Below, in pieces: positions 1 to 13,107 of a stretch of 64,000 nucleotides of DNA. The notes beneath the pieces were generated by a model. The model saw nothing but the letters and a program-made list of their open reading frames with translations, had not been told where the DNA came from and did no database searches. Within the stretch, counting starts at the first letter, position 1, and each line of letters begins with the position of its first letter. Position numbers and translations under genes: made by a program. The DNA comes from Mya arenaria (lineage: Eukaryota > Mollusca > Bivalvia > Myida > Myidae): NCBI RefSeq assembly GCF_026914265.1, contig NC_069135.1:37399946-37463945 (forward strand), read 5' to 3'.

Positions 1-410
1 TGCTGAAGCATGGATATCCGATACAGTACTTATGATTGGCTAATCGGAGTCACGTGATATTGCTGTTTGAATATTCAATATTATAATCTTTGATTCCAAT
101 ATGTTCGTTTTAACAATCTACAAGTCTAGATATGTTAATGTGAAAGAATATTTAGGTCATTGTTATGGTACTATTAAGGAGTGTTGTGAAAATAGGGAAA
201 TAAGGTTTACCACCATGAACTTTTTTCTCTCTAGAATATTGTATGCATTATATTATATTATTTATATAAGGCTATAACAGTTTAAAAAGCAAATACGCAA
301 AGCATTGATATCATTGACATGATAACATTTGAAGAACTACTTGAGATTTCTATAGATTAAGTTGAAATTCTGATTTAAACAGATATATAGGTAAAGATAT
401 ATAGAGGTGA
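1..410. other. No gene seen
   Basis: AT-rich single-copy-looking DNA without coding signal or clear repeat. Confidence 0.5.
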
Positions 411-740
411 CCCGACCCAAGAGTCTCGGGGTGAAGGGGAGAGGGTGAGGGGTGGGGGGGGGTAAATGTCATCTGTGACTTTATTAAGTTCAAGATTGAA
501 AACTAAACGGCATGACAGAAAACTATAACCCGACCCCAGAGACTCGGGGTTTTAAGGGGAGTGGGTTTGGGGAGTGGGCAAATGTCATCTGTGACTTTAT
601 TAACTTCTAGATTGAAAACTAAACGGCATGACAGAAACTATAACCACTTTAAGGGGAGAGAGTAAGGGGGGGGGGGGGGTAAATGTCATCTGTAGCTTTA
701 TTAACTTCTAGATTGAAAACTAAACGGCATGACAGAAAAC
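411..740. repeat. Three tandem units of about 110 bp
   Basis: Each unit has a G-rich part and AAATGTCATCTGTGACTTTA through AACTAAACGGCATGACAG. Units 1 and 2 also share CCCGACCC and GACTCGGGG; unit 3 lacks them. Confidence 0.8.
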
Positions 741-1021
741 TCTTAAAAGTCGCCTATCAAGTATTGACGCGAAGCAAACAATGTTGAGGTGTAAATCATA
801 GCTAGATCCTGCAGATAGACTTAACATTTATCAGTGTATGTTCTTAAAGGCCGAGTGACTAATCAAATATGGCTGGAGTTCAATGAAAGAAATTCAATAT
901 AATATATCGATTTCGTATCGTAAGTATTTACTTATGCTTACATGGGAGCGAAGGTTTTGTTGACTTGAGATCATGTTGTAGTTACAAACATAGTAACCAC
1001 CGCGTTATGAATTCTCGTTGT

Positions 1022-1200
1022 TAAAGCTGCATTCCCACAGATTGACTTGTTTTTATTTATTTATGTTTGTCTTGAAATGAGCCAATTTGCGTTTAGTGGG
1101 GAACCCAATGCTATAAGACTGCTGTTATAAGATCAAATCGCAGTTGTTCATATTTACGGTTGAAAATTTATAGTTTATTGCTAAAAGCGTAAAATGCCCT
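1022..1200. mobile_element. AAGCTGCACTCTCACAG MITE, half copy
   Basis: TTAAAGCTGCATTCCCACAG, TTGTCTTGAAATGAGCC, ATAAGACTGCTG and GCTAAAAGCG landmarks of the family; no second end. Confidence 0.45.
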
Positions 1201-2010
1201 TTCGTCAGAGTGCAGTTTAAAAGGAGCACACTACTGGTCGACACCTTTTTCTGAAATATTTTTCATTGCATTATTAAGTTCAACTCATTCGACTTAAATG
1301 GTAAAACAAATAAAAACAGGGTTTGTATACAGATAACAAATATTTAACATTCATAAACGTTAATTTTACTAAGTACGTGGCCACAAATTTCTCTGTCAGT
1401 AAAAAGCGCCAAAATATCGCCGGTATTTTTTTTTAATCTTTTCAAAAAACATATGAGTTTTTTGTTTGTTTTCATGATTAACGTCAAATGGGCTTAATAT
1501 GATAATGCATTAAATAAATGTTTGCATCAAACTAAATTGTGCGACTTTAAAAATGTAAACCAGATGACATGAACTTCAGAAAAAAGAAAGTACGTATTAT
1601 CTTTTTCTCCCAATGTATATTTTAAGAAGATAAATATTGGCTCTAAAACCATTTGTTGTCAATGAATTAACAAAAGCTCTACCTCAATTAAATAAATATA
1701 TTGAAGTTTCGATACTCGGGGTGGATCAATGGTTGAAGAGAATTAGTATTAGTCCTTAATCTTACATGTAGCTATTGGTTTTGCAAAACATATCGATTGA
1801 AACAATCCAATAATCAGATATTGACGACGATTAGTATTTGTGAACCTGAAACTATTTGTAGTCACTGGCAGTACAAAACATGTCAAAATTGAACTTGAAA
1901 ATAGTTACGTATAAATTAATGGTAAAACAGAAACTATTTGACAGTTATGTGAGAGGTTTATATGACTATTATTTTTGTTCTGTTTTTCAAAAACTTGTAT
2001 AAACCTGATT
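1201..2010. other. No gene seen
   Basis: AT-rich DNA; only weak internal repetition (CAAAAACTTGTATAAAC also near 3641). Confidence 0.5.
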
Positions 2011-2172
2011 TAGTGGTCAACATTTTATTTTGTTCAATGTGAAGGCAGTTTTTCTCAATTACTCCGATGCATCTCTTTCAGTAAATAATTGAGTTTAATC
2101 AGGTGAAGCGGTAGATATAAAATTGGCTGGCCCGGATAGTGGGTAGTTTACATAATATAGTTTAGACCACTA
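2011..2172. mobile_element. TAGTGGTCAACATTTT MITE, copy 1
   Basis: Ends TAGTGGTC and GACCACTA; interior AGGTGAAGCGGTAGATATA and GGCTGGCCC. Confidence 0.5.
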
Positions 2173-2330
2173 AAAAACTTATAGATTGTCAGTATGTACT
2201 TAACTAACATAAATGGTTATGCGAATGCCTCAAACTATTTATTTTTGTACGTGAATTCTAAAAATCCTTGACCATTACTTAGTTCATATATGCATAAAAA
2301 TATGTGTAGTCATTGACATCACAAAATATG

Positions 2331-3530
2331 ATGTACGTGAAGTTAGCGGCCTAGCGGCCTAGCGGCGTGAAGTTAGCGGCCTAACGGCCTAGCGGCGTGA
2401 AGTTAGCGGCCTAGCGGCGTGAAGTTGGCGGCCTGGCGGCGTAATTATTTTTTTCGATTTCCAAGCAATTGTTAATGCGTTTTTTTTTAAACACTGATAA
2501 GTTTCATATACGTACATAGCGGCCTTAAATTGTTATCTATTCAGAATATTTTTCTTTACCTTTTATTCTAAAACAATTTTAAATTAACTGTTTTACGCAC
2601 AAATTATCACTCTGGAGCGTTTTTGTAACTTTTTTTCAAAAAAATCGATCAAGCACTTCAGCGGCCTAGCGGCCTAGCGGCCTAGCGGCGTGAAGTTAGC
2701 GGCCTAGAGGCCTAGCGGCCTGGTGGCCTAAAATGCTATCCAATTTCAAAGCATGTATACATGCATTTTCTTCTAAAACAATGATATATTAACTGTTTTT
2801 ATGCACAGACTATCACTCTGAGGCGATTTGCTTTGAAATAGGAAACCCTTTTAGGCCGATCGACTTTTTTGGAAAAAAAATTGAAAAACGCTTCAGAGTG
2901 ATAATTTGTGCATAAAAACAGTAAATACATCATTGTTTTAGAACAACAGGCATGTTTAATGCTTTTAATTAGCTGACTGCATTATCGACGTTTTTGGAGA
3001 AAAAAAAATGTTGATAATCGCTTCAATGTGTTAATGTGTGCAAAAAACAGTTAAAATGTCATTGTTTTAGAAGAAAATGCATGTATACATGCTTTAAAAT
3101 AGGATTCAATTTAGGCCGCTTGGCTGCTAGGCCGCTAATTTCACGCCGCTAGGCCGCTAGGTCGCTGAAGTGCTTGATCGACTTTTTTGAAAAAAAGTTG
3201 AAAAACGCCTCAGAGTGATAATTTGTGCATAAATCAGTTAATTCAAAATTGTTTAAGAATAAAAGGTAAAGAAAAATATTCTGAATAGACAACAATTTAA
3301 GGCCGCTTTGTACCTATATGAATAAAAAAACTTTGATTTATCAGTGTTTTTAAAAAAAAACGCATTAACAATTGCTTGGAAATAGAAAATATAATTAGGC
3401 CGCTAGGCCGCCAACTTCACGCCGCTAGGCCGCCAGGCCGCTAACTTCACGCTGCTAGGCCGCTAACTTCACGCCGCTAGGCCGCTAACTTCACGCCGCT
3501 AGGCCGCTAGGCCGCTAACTTCACGTACAT
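2331..3530. mobile_element. Foldback (FB)-type element with repeat-built inverted ends
   Basis: 1200-bp element flanked by an exact 9-bp direct repeat CAAAATATG (2322-2330 and 3531-3539). Ends are inverted: ATGTACGTGAAGTTAGC at the left and its complement at the right. Each end is an array of 22- or 30-bp units made of GTGAAGTTAG plus 8-bp CGGCCTAG modules. Inner arms continue the inverted symmetry for several hundred bp, with a second block of CGGCCTAG modules at 2660-2725 and 3112-3165. There is no reading frame. Drosophila FB elements have the same three traits: long inverted ends, ends made of short tandem repeats and a 9-bp duplication. Confidence 0.85.
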
Positions 3531-3984
3531 CAAAATATGTAAGAAAAAACAATAATTTCAATATAAATATTAAAATTGGAAAAAAGAACAAATTTGACGA
3601 CTAAAATACGGCAAAACGTGACTATGTCGATTTTATTTTCAAAAACTTGTATGAACATGATATATATTCCATTAAAATTGTATCTATTCTGAGGTGATTA
3701 GATTAATCTCATTGAGAAAAGGCTGATATAATACAAATAGATTAATTTCAACGTAAAAGATTAGCTGGTAACTATTGTATTGTTTAAAATGGGTAAGCTG
3801 GTATAAACATAAGCCAGTCTTAATAATAATAAGAAGAAAATCATTGTTATTATATTTAAGAATTATTATGTTTTACAAAATCCCGTATAACATGTTTTAA
3901 CCTTGTTGGACTCTGGTAGAACTTTCAATTCGTGTCAATTTACCACAATCCAAATAAATACAAATCCCAAAACTTGGTAATGAC

Positions 3985-4082
3985 TAAAGGCTGTTTGTGT
4001 GTACTAACAAAAAAATAAATGGTTTTCCGCGACGCAGTTCCGTTACCATTTATTTTGTGTAAGTGCATACGAACAACCTTTA
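3985..4082. mobile_element. Short hairpin MITE
   Basis: TAAAGGCTGTTTGTGTG and its near complement CGAACAACCTTTA, with AATAAATGG/CCATTTATT inside; about 98 bp. Confidence 0.4.
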
Positions 4083-4089
4083 ACTTTTA

Positions 4090-4258
4090 AGTGGTCTACA
4101 TTTTATTGTGTAAACTACCTAACTAACTGGGCCAGCCACTGTTTATATCTACCGCTTTATATGCTTCAATTCAATAACGGCTGACTGACTGACATAATTG
4201 TATTTGAAAACTTGAGAAAAATCACTTTTCATTGGACAAAAGAAAATGTTGACCACTA
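4090..4258. mobile_element. TAGTGGTCAACATTTT MITE, copy 2 (inverted)
   Basis: Opposite orientation to copy 1, with GGGCCAGCCA, TATCTACCGCTT and AAAATGTTGACCACTA. The FB element lies between the two copies. Confidence 0.5.
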
Positions 4259-5885
4259 AGGTCACTTTAGTGCAACCTTTTGATTCACAATCTGTGGTAT
4301 GCTTGCAGCCAATAAATTATTGATCACCAATATATCAAATCAATGTATCGATTGTCAATCAAATCAGACCGATGCAATGCTACATAGCGTGAGTTTCATG
4401 AATTTGAAATTATTCAAGCCTTGAGACTTCATTGACAATATAAAGTCAATTAATCTGTGTGAAACGGCATCAGGATTTAATTCAGTGGTTATCAATTCAA
4501 TTTACATTTTAATTAAACTTGGTGTATGGTGTACAAAAGGTGCCAACACTTCTGATACTAGTGTACAATGCATATACTAGTTTAAGTTGACGTAGGTTGA
4601 AAAATAACAAAATATATTTGTGTGTGTGTCCCTCTCGGAAGACGATTATCATTTTAACTGGTACGGCGGGGAATCGAACCTGCGGCCCCTGGATTGAAAG
4701 TCAAGATAATAAATATACATTTAAGCTACTTATTCTTTCGCGCACCACACACAATATTCTTGGTCGGCTTTAAAGCATTTTAGTCAGAATTCAAACTAGG
4801 GCCTTAGATGTTCTCATATAAGTACACACACGCTAAATATTATGACTTCACCGTAAACCAGGACGAAACCTTTACACTGTCGAACATAAGAGTCTGTATA
4901 ATTCAACCTTAACTTATAAGAGTTTTGTCCTACCTAGCGTTCCATACTTTTGAATCCTGGCCAATTGCAATGAACATTCCATCGGGACTCCAATGAATAA
5001 TAAGTTTTTGTTAAAAGGTATTGATCTTTAGTATAAACAATCGTCGGCTCGGTGCTAGACGGTCTTAACTCCATTTAAAATGGACATATACGGTAGTTTT
5101 ACGCTGAGGTTCCGATTATTGCGATCACAGTCATGGGCAACCGAGCAGTTGGTTATACAAAATCTATAGACTAGATCAAAACCTAAATTATTTAACAATA
5201 CAATAACCTTATATACAATGGTTCCTCTGTTCAAATTGATTTTTGTTTTTCTCGTATCTTAGGTTCTTGTCTGCATGGGGATATTCGATAGCAATTGTAG
5301 ACATAGTGGGTCACACCCGTATTTATAAATCAGGCATTGACTTATATCAAGTACATGATTTTAAATATGATTGAAAAACAAATTCATGAATAATTTTAAT
5401 ATTAAAGTTTGAATACCATTATAATCATTGAGTCATACAATCTTTGTATACTTAGTATTTTTAATAACCCCGTTATATAAAACGGAGTTTGATATGAAAA
5501 TATGGGACGGCGGCGACGGCGGACGGGAGGGCGGCGCCCATTAAGTTACCCGCGTTCCAACTCGAATAGCTTCCGTCACATTACACGCACGTATTAACGG
5601 TTTATAGGTCCGTGGTCCTTTGACAATATGCGTATATTGAAGAAATATCTCGACCAGGTTCGATAAAAAGCCATGTCGGCTTAGTCACTTCAGAGTTGTC
5701 GCCCTGGTATTGCTTAATTGAGAAAAAAATCATAACTTCCAGGGGCGTCCCATGTGACAGATAACAACACTTGTTTAGTTGGGACTCGGACAGTTGAATC
5801 ATCTGATCACTTCATTATTTTATTAACAGAAATAGTAATAATATTTCCTTTTGGGAAACCAGCACAATTCATTACCAGCGTACGA
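4259..5885. other. No gene seen
   Basis: A tRNA-like remnant (4655-4745) and a G/C-rich stretch at 5500-5560 (GACGGCGGCGACGGCGG) that looks like part of an interspersed repeat. No coding pattern. Confidence 0.45.
4655..4745 (-). mobile_element. tRNA-like remnant
   Basis: Minus strand has GGTTCGATTCCCC (B box) and CTTTCAA (Glu-like anticodon loop). The 5' half is decayed. Confidence 0.35.
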
Positions 5886-6142
5886 TGAATGGGCGCGCGC
5901 CCTCTCTAAAATCGTCCAAGTTTACCTTCTATGTCAATATAGGAGAAAATGTAGTAAAACATGCACTCAAAATGCACCATTTCGGAATAGAATTTGTTAA
6001 ATTTTCCGAAGGGGTATACCCCAAACCTCCCTTACCAACATTTTAACCGAATAAATTCTGATTATTAGGGAGGGGCGAAAGTCAAAAGGTTACGCCACAA
6101 GGATACGCCCCCTCTAACTTCAAATCCTGGAACCGCCCCTGG
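5886..6142 (-). mobile_element. hAT-derived interspersed repeat (CAGGGGCGG end), copy 1
   Basis: Right end reads CCGCCCCTGG, complement of CCAGGGGCGG, preceded by ATCCTGGAA. The interior has AATGCACCATTTCGGA and ATCGTCCAAGTT, shared with 50762-51045 in the other orientation. Confidence 0.45.
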
Positions 6143-6637
6143 TTAGAGCAAATAGGATGAACAGCACTTTCGTTCTAGGAGGGGGTAGGGTGGAGGGGTC
6201 CGGCACATGCCCCTTTATAGACTTATTCTATTTTGTGGCATATCTTAACACTAAAACAGCATATTTTCTGTCTAAAATGTGCAGGCCCTGGAAAATTGCC
6301 ATTTGACATTAGTATGGGTATTTTTATGAAATAATGCGCTAACCAAATTATTATTCAATAGGAAATAAGACGCACTTCAAAACCATTTACACAATCAAAA
6401 CACTTTATGTCGAAGGAGATGTTTAGCCATATTATCTTAAAAGTATGGTTGGAGGGTCGAGGGGATAAAAACATGCTTCTTTTTCATCATATTTTATCAT
6501 ACTTTTATTATGAACAAACGTTATCTTGAGACAAAAATGTACATGTATGTTGATTGATAAATGAGAATACCACAAACCTGCAAACATATCGATTACTCCA
6601 TTGAAATTTTATCAGACTTAAAACCTACATGTATATT

Positions 6638-6835
6638 TAAAGCTGCACTCTCAATGCAGATTGACCATTTTGACAACTTTTTTTTGTCTTGTAGTGAGCC
6701 CTGATTTTATTCGTGAATGTCTCGAAGCCTGTGATATAAGACTGCTGACAAAAAATCAGATCGCACGTTTTCATTTTTAAGGTCGAAAATTGATGTTTTA
6801 TGGCTAAAAGCGTTACTAACGTTATAAGACAAATA
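6638..6835. mobile_element. AAGCTGCACTCTCACAG MITE, half copy
   Basis: TTAAAGCTGCACTCTCAATG followed by the same landmarks as the copy at 1022. Confidence 0.45.
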
Positions 6836-7039
6836 TGTTTATCGGCATGAAACATCAGTTTTCGAAAGTAGACAGGAAATAGTGTGGTCTTATCTTTTGT
6901 CAGCCGTCTTTGGCAAAAGGATATACCTGCTGTCTCCATTAGGGCAGATGGGTGTCACCATAAGCGGACAGGGTGTAGCACCCTTAAAACCCTACTTTAT
7001 AGGCCTAAAACCCATTTCTGAATGTTGCATGTTATATAT

Positions 7040-7117
7040 GGCGGAACCCTGGTCTAGTGGTGACACACCCGACTGTCAATCCAGGATTCGGAGGTTCGAT
7101 TCCCCATCTCCACCGCG
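7040..7117 (+). mobile_element. tRNA-Asp-like pseudogene or SINE head
   Basis: A box TGGTCTAGTGG, an anticodon-loop-like CTGTCAA (GTC) and B box GGTTCGATTCC. The acceptor stem does not pair, so it is not a working tRNA. It sits about 20 bp before a complete SINE. Confidence 0.4.
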
Positions 7118-7135
7118 ATACAAGTACGTTATGTT

Positions 7136-7372
7136 GGCCGTCCGGTTAGCACAGTGGTTAGCGCATTCGCTTCTCACCTAGGCGACCTGGGTTCGATTCC
7201 CGGCTCGGGCGCATGTGAGTTTGGTTCGTGGTCACCAAGCCGGACAAGTGGGTTTTCTCCGGGTTCTCCGGTTTCCCCCACAACACAAGACCACACTCTC
7301 GCGTAAAATCGTGCCAACGAGAGTGATTAATATAATATTGTAATAACTTGTTTCACAATCGTTGTAAAATAA
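7136..7372 (+). mobile_element. tRNA-derived SINE
   Basis: tRNA-like head with A box TTAGCACAGTGG (7147-7157) and B box GGTTCGATTCC (7190-7200), a body with CTCCGGGTTCTCCGGTTTCC and an A-rich tail TAAAATAAA. A 5'-truncated copy lies at 39951-40130. Confidence 0.75.
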
Positions 7373-10167
7373 ATATGTTTAAACTAAGTACGTTACGTTT
7401 TCCGGGAGGGACGTTGTCCCGTGTGACAGTGCTATACACTGGTGCACGTTAAACAACTATAATAGCTCTAACCAGGGTTCTATTCTGTCTGTGCACTATG
7501 CTCCAAAAAACAACAAAAATGACCAACAATCTTATCGGAGATTCGGAAAATGGGCCTTGCCCAAGTGCAAGTATAAATAAGCTTACATCCCCCACCATTT
7601 GCTGTAGACACACTTAATATTGGTCCATTTATATGGAATCTGAGTGAAGCTATGATGTTTTTTGCCTTCATGCATTTAAGCAAAACTTTCCACTGGAGAT
7701 TTAATACAATAAAACAATTGTGAAAATTACCAAAATTTATGTCAGATATATATATATATATATCCCCTTATACAAAAATAGAATTATTATAATAGAAGAA
7801 AATTAGCAATAAAATACAAAACACAAGTTTAGCAAAATCAAGGTTAAACATGCAAATACATGTATATTTCACAGTGGAAATACTGATTTAAATTATAATC
7901 AATACAGATCAATAGGTTTTAGGTCTCATAAATTACAGATCCATATTATTATGTTGGAGTTATTTCAAGTCAGTATGTTTATACCAAAGTATATTAAATA
8001 CTTCATCGTTTATGATTTAGCCTACATAGAAACCATACAAATACTATACATGTAGTCATTCATGTTTATCACATAGAAATAAAAGTAATAAATGAAATGG
8101 AAAATAAACAGAACATGTTTATCATAAAAGCATTTTCAATGATCTTTAACTGTGACATTTAACTGAATATCTGTTTTGTTGGTAATTTAATGACAATCAT
8201 GGTTTTAAAAGTCTTAAGAAATCCATAATGATATATCTAAAATAGTGTGCTTAACAAGTGAATTCATTTAAAAATTATGAAAAGCAAAAGAGGTGGGCAT
8301 TCAATCAATTCACTGGCGACACATCAGTTCAATTTCAGTATGGTTTTTAAAAGGGAGAAATGCTTCCGAGATCAAAGGAGATCTCTCTTAGGAGCCAAAC
8401 TATTCCAACTAGTAGCAACTGTAACCATTTTTCATATCATAGTTAACGAACTTATTTAAAATTATTTTTATTTAATATTGATTGATATTATTTTCTGAAA
8501 GCAATTAACGGTTACGAATGCAATAGTACTAGTGCTCTTCTGACTGTATTTCTCCAATAAACAATTTAATTGTTTCAAAAAATAATCTGAGAAAAATGTT
8601 TATTGACTCATGATATAATTTTGCTATAATTTTAGTGTTGAGTTTAAATAATTTTATCTTTTTCCAGAATGTGAAAGATTTATGATAAAATGATGCATCA
8701 ATCTCAGGAGCGCCATGGAGCAATCATCAACCAATGTCTGTTGTTTTGTTGTAGAAAAACGGGCATAACTCTACAATCATTAAAGCAGTTAAACATGCAC
8801 GTATCGTCCCTGGCAACATGTGTACCAAGTTTCATATGAATATCTTGAACAATTTCAAGTTATGGCCAATGGAAGTTTTTGCATAATACTGAAAACACCA
8901 CAACTCAAGGTTAGTTTCTGCACAATGCTTAACGACATCACAGTTATATAACAATATCGAGACATTGTTTCTTTTAAAAAAAGAACAGCTAAAACACAGA
9001 CCAAACAAATAAACAATTTGAGAGTGGAGATAATGCGATCAAGCGAAAACTGGCATTATGATACATGTAAATTCTACAGAATGACATGCCAAATGAAACA
9101 TTAGTACTTGTATACATTTCTCGAATCTTTGGTCATTAGAATTTTACCTTCAAAATATTATTTTTTTACTGAACAGACTTTATAAGATTTAAGCGCTTAA
9201 CCATTTTTCCCTGTTGGCCTAGGCTGCCTTGATCATTTGTTCATAACTTCACTTTTATTTCAGAACTTGGGCTTACAAGACTTGATTAAACTTACTGGCA
9301 CCTTTAGTTAAATGTGTACCAAGTTTCATGCAAATATCTTGAATGTTTTTGAGATATATATGGCAAATGAAATCTTGGGTGGTATTTAATATTCAACTTA
9401 GGTTAATATTCAGGACTAAGCTACACTCACTATTTTTGACACTGAATAATTTGCATAATATTTACTTCTTTAAGAGTTTTATACTTTAAATTTTATATAG
9501 GAATTATCATAATATTTTTTTAATCGAAATCCAATTTGTATATCTATTTTTGACTAAATGAAAAAAAGCTACTTTACCCTTTTAAGCTTAAGAAGATTTG
9601 AAAAATTGGGCTGGTCATACAACATTGACCTTATTACACAATTGGTCGGTTATTATAGTAACACGAAAATCCGATCACTACATCGTTCTAAGATCCAATT
9701 CAGACCCATACTGAATACCAGCTCTTTGACAATACATCAAAAAAAATTTAAGAACGTGTAAAAACAATCATTAATAAAACAACGGACATGTTAAAAAAGT
9801 TAATTCAAAATGAATTCATTTGTGTCTCAAATAAAATGTATACATCTAGAAAAAATCGAATAGAATTTAAAGCTTATACGAAAATAAATAAGTGGATATT
9901 TCTGATGACATTTAGAAAAGATTTCCTTGCAATCATGTTATAAAAGCCTAAATTTTATTCTGTCCATATAAAAAATTCAGCGACATGAAAAATAACATCA
10001 AAGCTGTCCAGCAGTAAGAAAGTTGAAGGTAGGAATAAACCATTCATCCACGTGTGATGATTCAACCCTCACTATAAGCGCACCGATGTCTTTTCCATCA
10101 TCAGCACTATCGCAACACGACCCAGCACTTTTCATATTTACAATTACTACATCTCCCACAATCTGTT
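7373..10167. other. No gene seen; old interspersed repeats
   Basis: Text such as GTACCAAGTTTCATATGAAT (8822) and GTACCAAGTTTCATGCAAAT (9318) marks copies of an old repeat. The BRK1 3' UTR probably covers about 9940-10167. Confidence 0.45.
9954..9959 (-). terminator. Candidate BRK1 poly(A) signal
   Basis: AATAAA on the minus strand, about 210 nt downstream of the BRK1 stop codon. It is the first good hexamer seen in the likely 3' UTR. Confidence 0.35.
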
Positions 10168-13069
10168 TCAATCTAATGTCTGTCCTTTAACAATCTGAAA
10201 AAGAACAAAACATGAACCACTTTACATCATTAAAAGGCCAAAATAAAAATAAAAATGTGTGGGTAGAGTTACATCTTGTCCAAAACAGGTAGGGCAGTTT
10301 TTTTGTTTGTTTTTTATAAGGCTTTATGTTAGAATATTATTGTCATTATTTGGGATAATGGCCTATAAGTAACTTTCACTTGAAACGTTTTAACTACATG
10401 TATGTACTAAAATGCACACAAAATAAATACTATAAAAACGGAAGATTGATCGGGTAACCATAACCAGAAGTATTTTTTAGGCCTAACTATTAATGAACAT
10501 ACACATATAATGAATAAAATTTCATTACCGCTGTGATAGGACTCAACATATTCAAAACACACACTGTCTGTAGTGTATTTGACTCTTAATTGGTTATGCT
10601 AGATTTTTACAATATCACCACACACATTTTCAAATTATTAACTTTTATGTGCATATAATTCATAGATAAGACAAAAGCACATAAAAAACATATATCAATT
10701 AATCAACTGCAGGGTTAGACAATCAATATCTCATATGAGTCATATTTAATTGCTTTAATGTTATTTATTTTCACCTTTTTCACTTTATGAGCCAATTATT
10801 CAATTTAATTCTTAGTAGCCACAATGATACCATTTACTTTTGCAACTTGGAAAAATTAATTTAACAGTGGACTGTCCATATAAAACACTCAATTTTAACT
10901 CTGAATGAAATATGAGTTAAATATACCTTAGATAATGATAATGTGCCCCTGGTATGCCAGCCTCAGCACCCAAGCTATCATAACCTATATGATATATATA
11001 GTTTATGATACACTGGGGTGCTGAGGATGCCGGTATGCTTGCTAAACATAATTTATGGCTTTTAGCCTTTACAATTTACAAATCTGTAAGTGCTCAAGAC
11101 ATTTTTCAACATATAGCCTCCCTACATAATGCACCATGCAGTCAATTTTTACCTTTCAGTTGGCCCAGGGGGGGGGGGGGCGTGGTTACAATTGACTGGT
11201 GCATAAAATCAAGAATTTAGCAAGCCGGGAAAGCCTTTTACTAGTGCATCGCTTGTGTGATTGTGCTGATTTCTAATGTTCACCATCATTCAAGACATCT
11301 TCGTTAGAAACTAAAGGGAGCTTACTCTTGCTTCAATATACTCCACTCTTCTTTCTAGTTGTGTCAGCTTTTCGTTTAAAGTTGCAAGACGAGATCGACA
11401 TGATGTGTCTGAAATTTTAAACAAAAACTGATAGTTAAATATATCATATTTGTTTTAAACAAAGGTCACATTTAAATACACGTAAACTATCAGCAGGGAA
11501 ATGATGGCTGAAACTAATTATTAAAACAATAAATGTCATACCTGTGGAAAGTGCTAGAAATAGGACAAGTAAAATGCTTACTTCAAATACTATGATTTGT
11601 GCTAAAATAAACCTATAGGCTGGATTACTATAATGGACTATGATATCCATAAACAAAGATCATAGAAAAAAAGCGCCAACTTTCTCAAAATATCCCTGTT
11701 CTATTTTTATGACATAAATTTGGTGATAGCTGGTTTTACATTAGTGAAATTTAGAAAGCAGAGACTGTCATAATTCTGAAGTGATTGAGGTGACATGGCT
11801 GGTTATCTCACCTGACTGAGATATTCTAACCATGCACATTCTGACCAAATTTGGTGATGATTTAACAAATATTTCTTAATTTATCAATCCAGCAAGATCA
11901 ATTGAAGGTCTATAACTTAAAGGGGGATTACTCTCGAGTGACAGGAGCTAATGCACCAGTCAATTGTAACCACAGCCCCGCAAGGTCCGGGGGTATACCG
12001 GAGATAGCCGGGGAAATGGGCCGTGTTTTTACCTTCCAGGTGGCCCAGCAGTGCCGGGTGAATGCGGTGGTTTTGTCTATGCGCCAAGTATAGCGGGGAA
12101 TGGGCCTTACCTAGGGTCCCCAAAGTCCCCGCTATTCCCTGGACCTGGGGGGGGGGGGGGAGGGGGCAGTGGTTACAATTGACTGGTGCATAGTGTTGGG
12201 AATCGGTTGCAATTTTACTATCAATGATCGGTTCCACTCAAGTTACCGATTATCAATAGTACAATCGGTTTTTAAAATACTAGATAGTACCCGAGTTGTA
12301 GTTTTATTCATGTACAGTATTAAACTCTTAATCATTATATGCATATACCTTATGTCTATGATTGAAGTTATTAAGTGTTGTTGTATAAAAAATAGTTCAT
12401 TTTCTTGCTCATTGTGGCTTTCATCAGCCATTTTGTTAAAGATAACATCTGAACACTTACTAATTATTTTTTATTATTAATATTTTTATTTTTTTTCGAT
12501 AATCGATTATAACCAAATACTATCGATTGTCGCCGATTTCAGGCTCAACCAATCGATTTTCGATTATAATTGATCATCGGAACATCACTACTGGTGCATA
12601 ATGGTTGATTATCAAACTTGTCTGAACAAATTTGGAGATGATTGGACAAAGGCTTCTAAAGGTATAGAGCAGGCAAAACTGATATCAGGAAATTTATTTA
12701 ATTAAAGGGCGATAACTCATGAGTGACTCCAATGATATGGCTGGTTATTGAACTCTTAAATCCAATATATTATGCCCACACACATTCTGACCAAATTTGG
12801 TGATGATAAGACAAATGTTTTGTAATTTGTTGGTCAAACAACAAACTGGAAATTTCCAGTTGTCCTGCAATAGGTAGTCTGTAAAGAACTGAAAACAAAC
12901 AAATATTTTGCCAATACTTTCCTGAAAAAGTTGTCTTTGAGATATTGCGAATGGACACACTTTCAGAAAATACACTGATTTCGCATACTCTCAGGTATGA
13001 AATTGTTTTTCTGTACAATCAGCCAAAACACAGAAAAACGTAAATTGCTGTAAAAGGGCTTTGACAATC

Positions 13070-13107
<38 letters not shown>

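Larger units (their letters stand above)
11757..12830. repeat. Diverged tandem unit of about 200 bp, split by nested MITEs
   Basis: TTCTGACCAAATTTGGTGATG at 11841 and 12784, GGGCGATAACTCATGAGTGAC-type text at 11923 and 12706, ATGGCTGGTTAT at 11793 and 12737. Removing the nested MITEs (11952-12601) restores a continuous unit. Confidence 0.55.

Noticed and set aside
7480-7683. 67-residue minus-strand frame
   Set aside because: No domain or splice support; lies in intergenic DNA next to SINEs.
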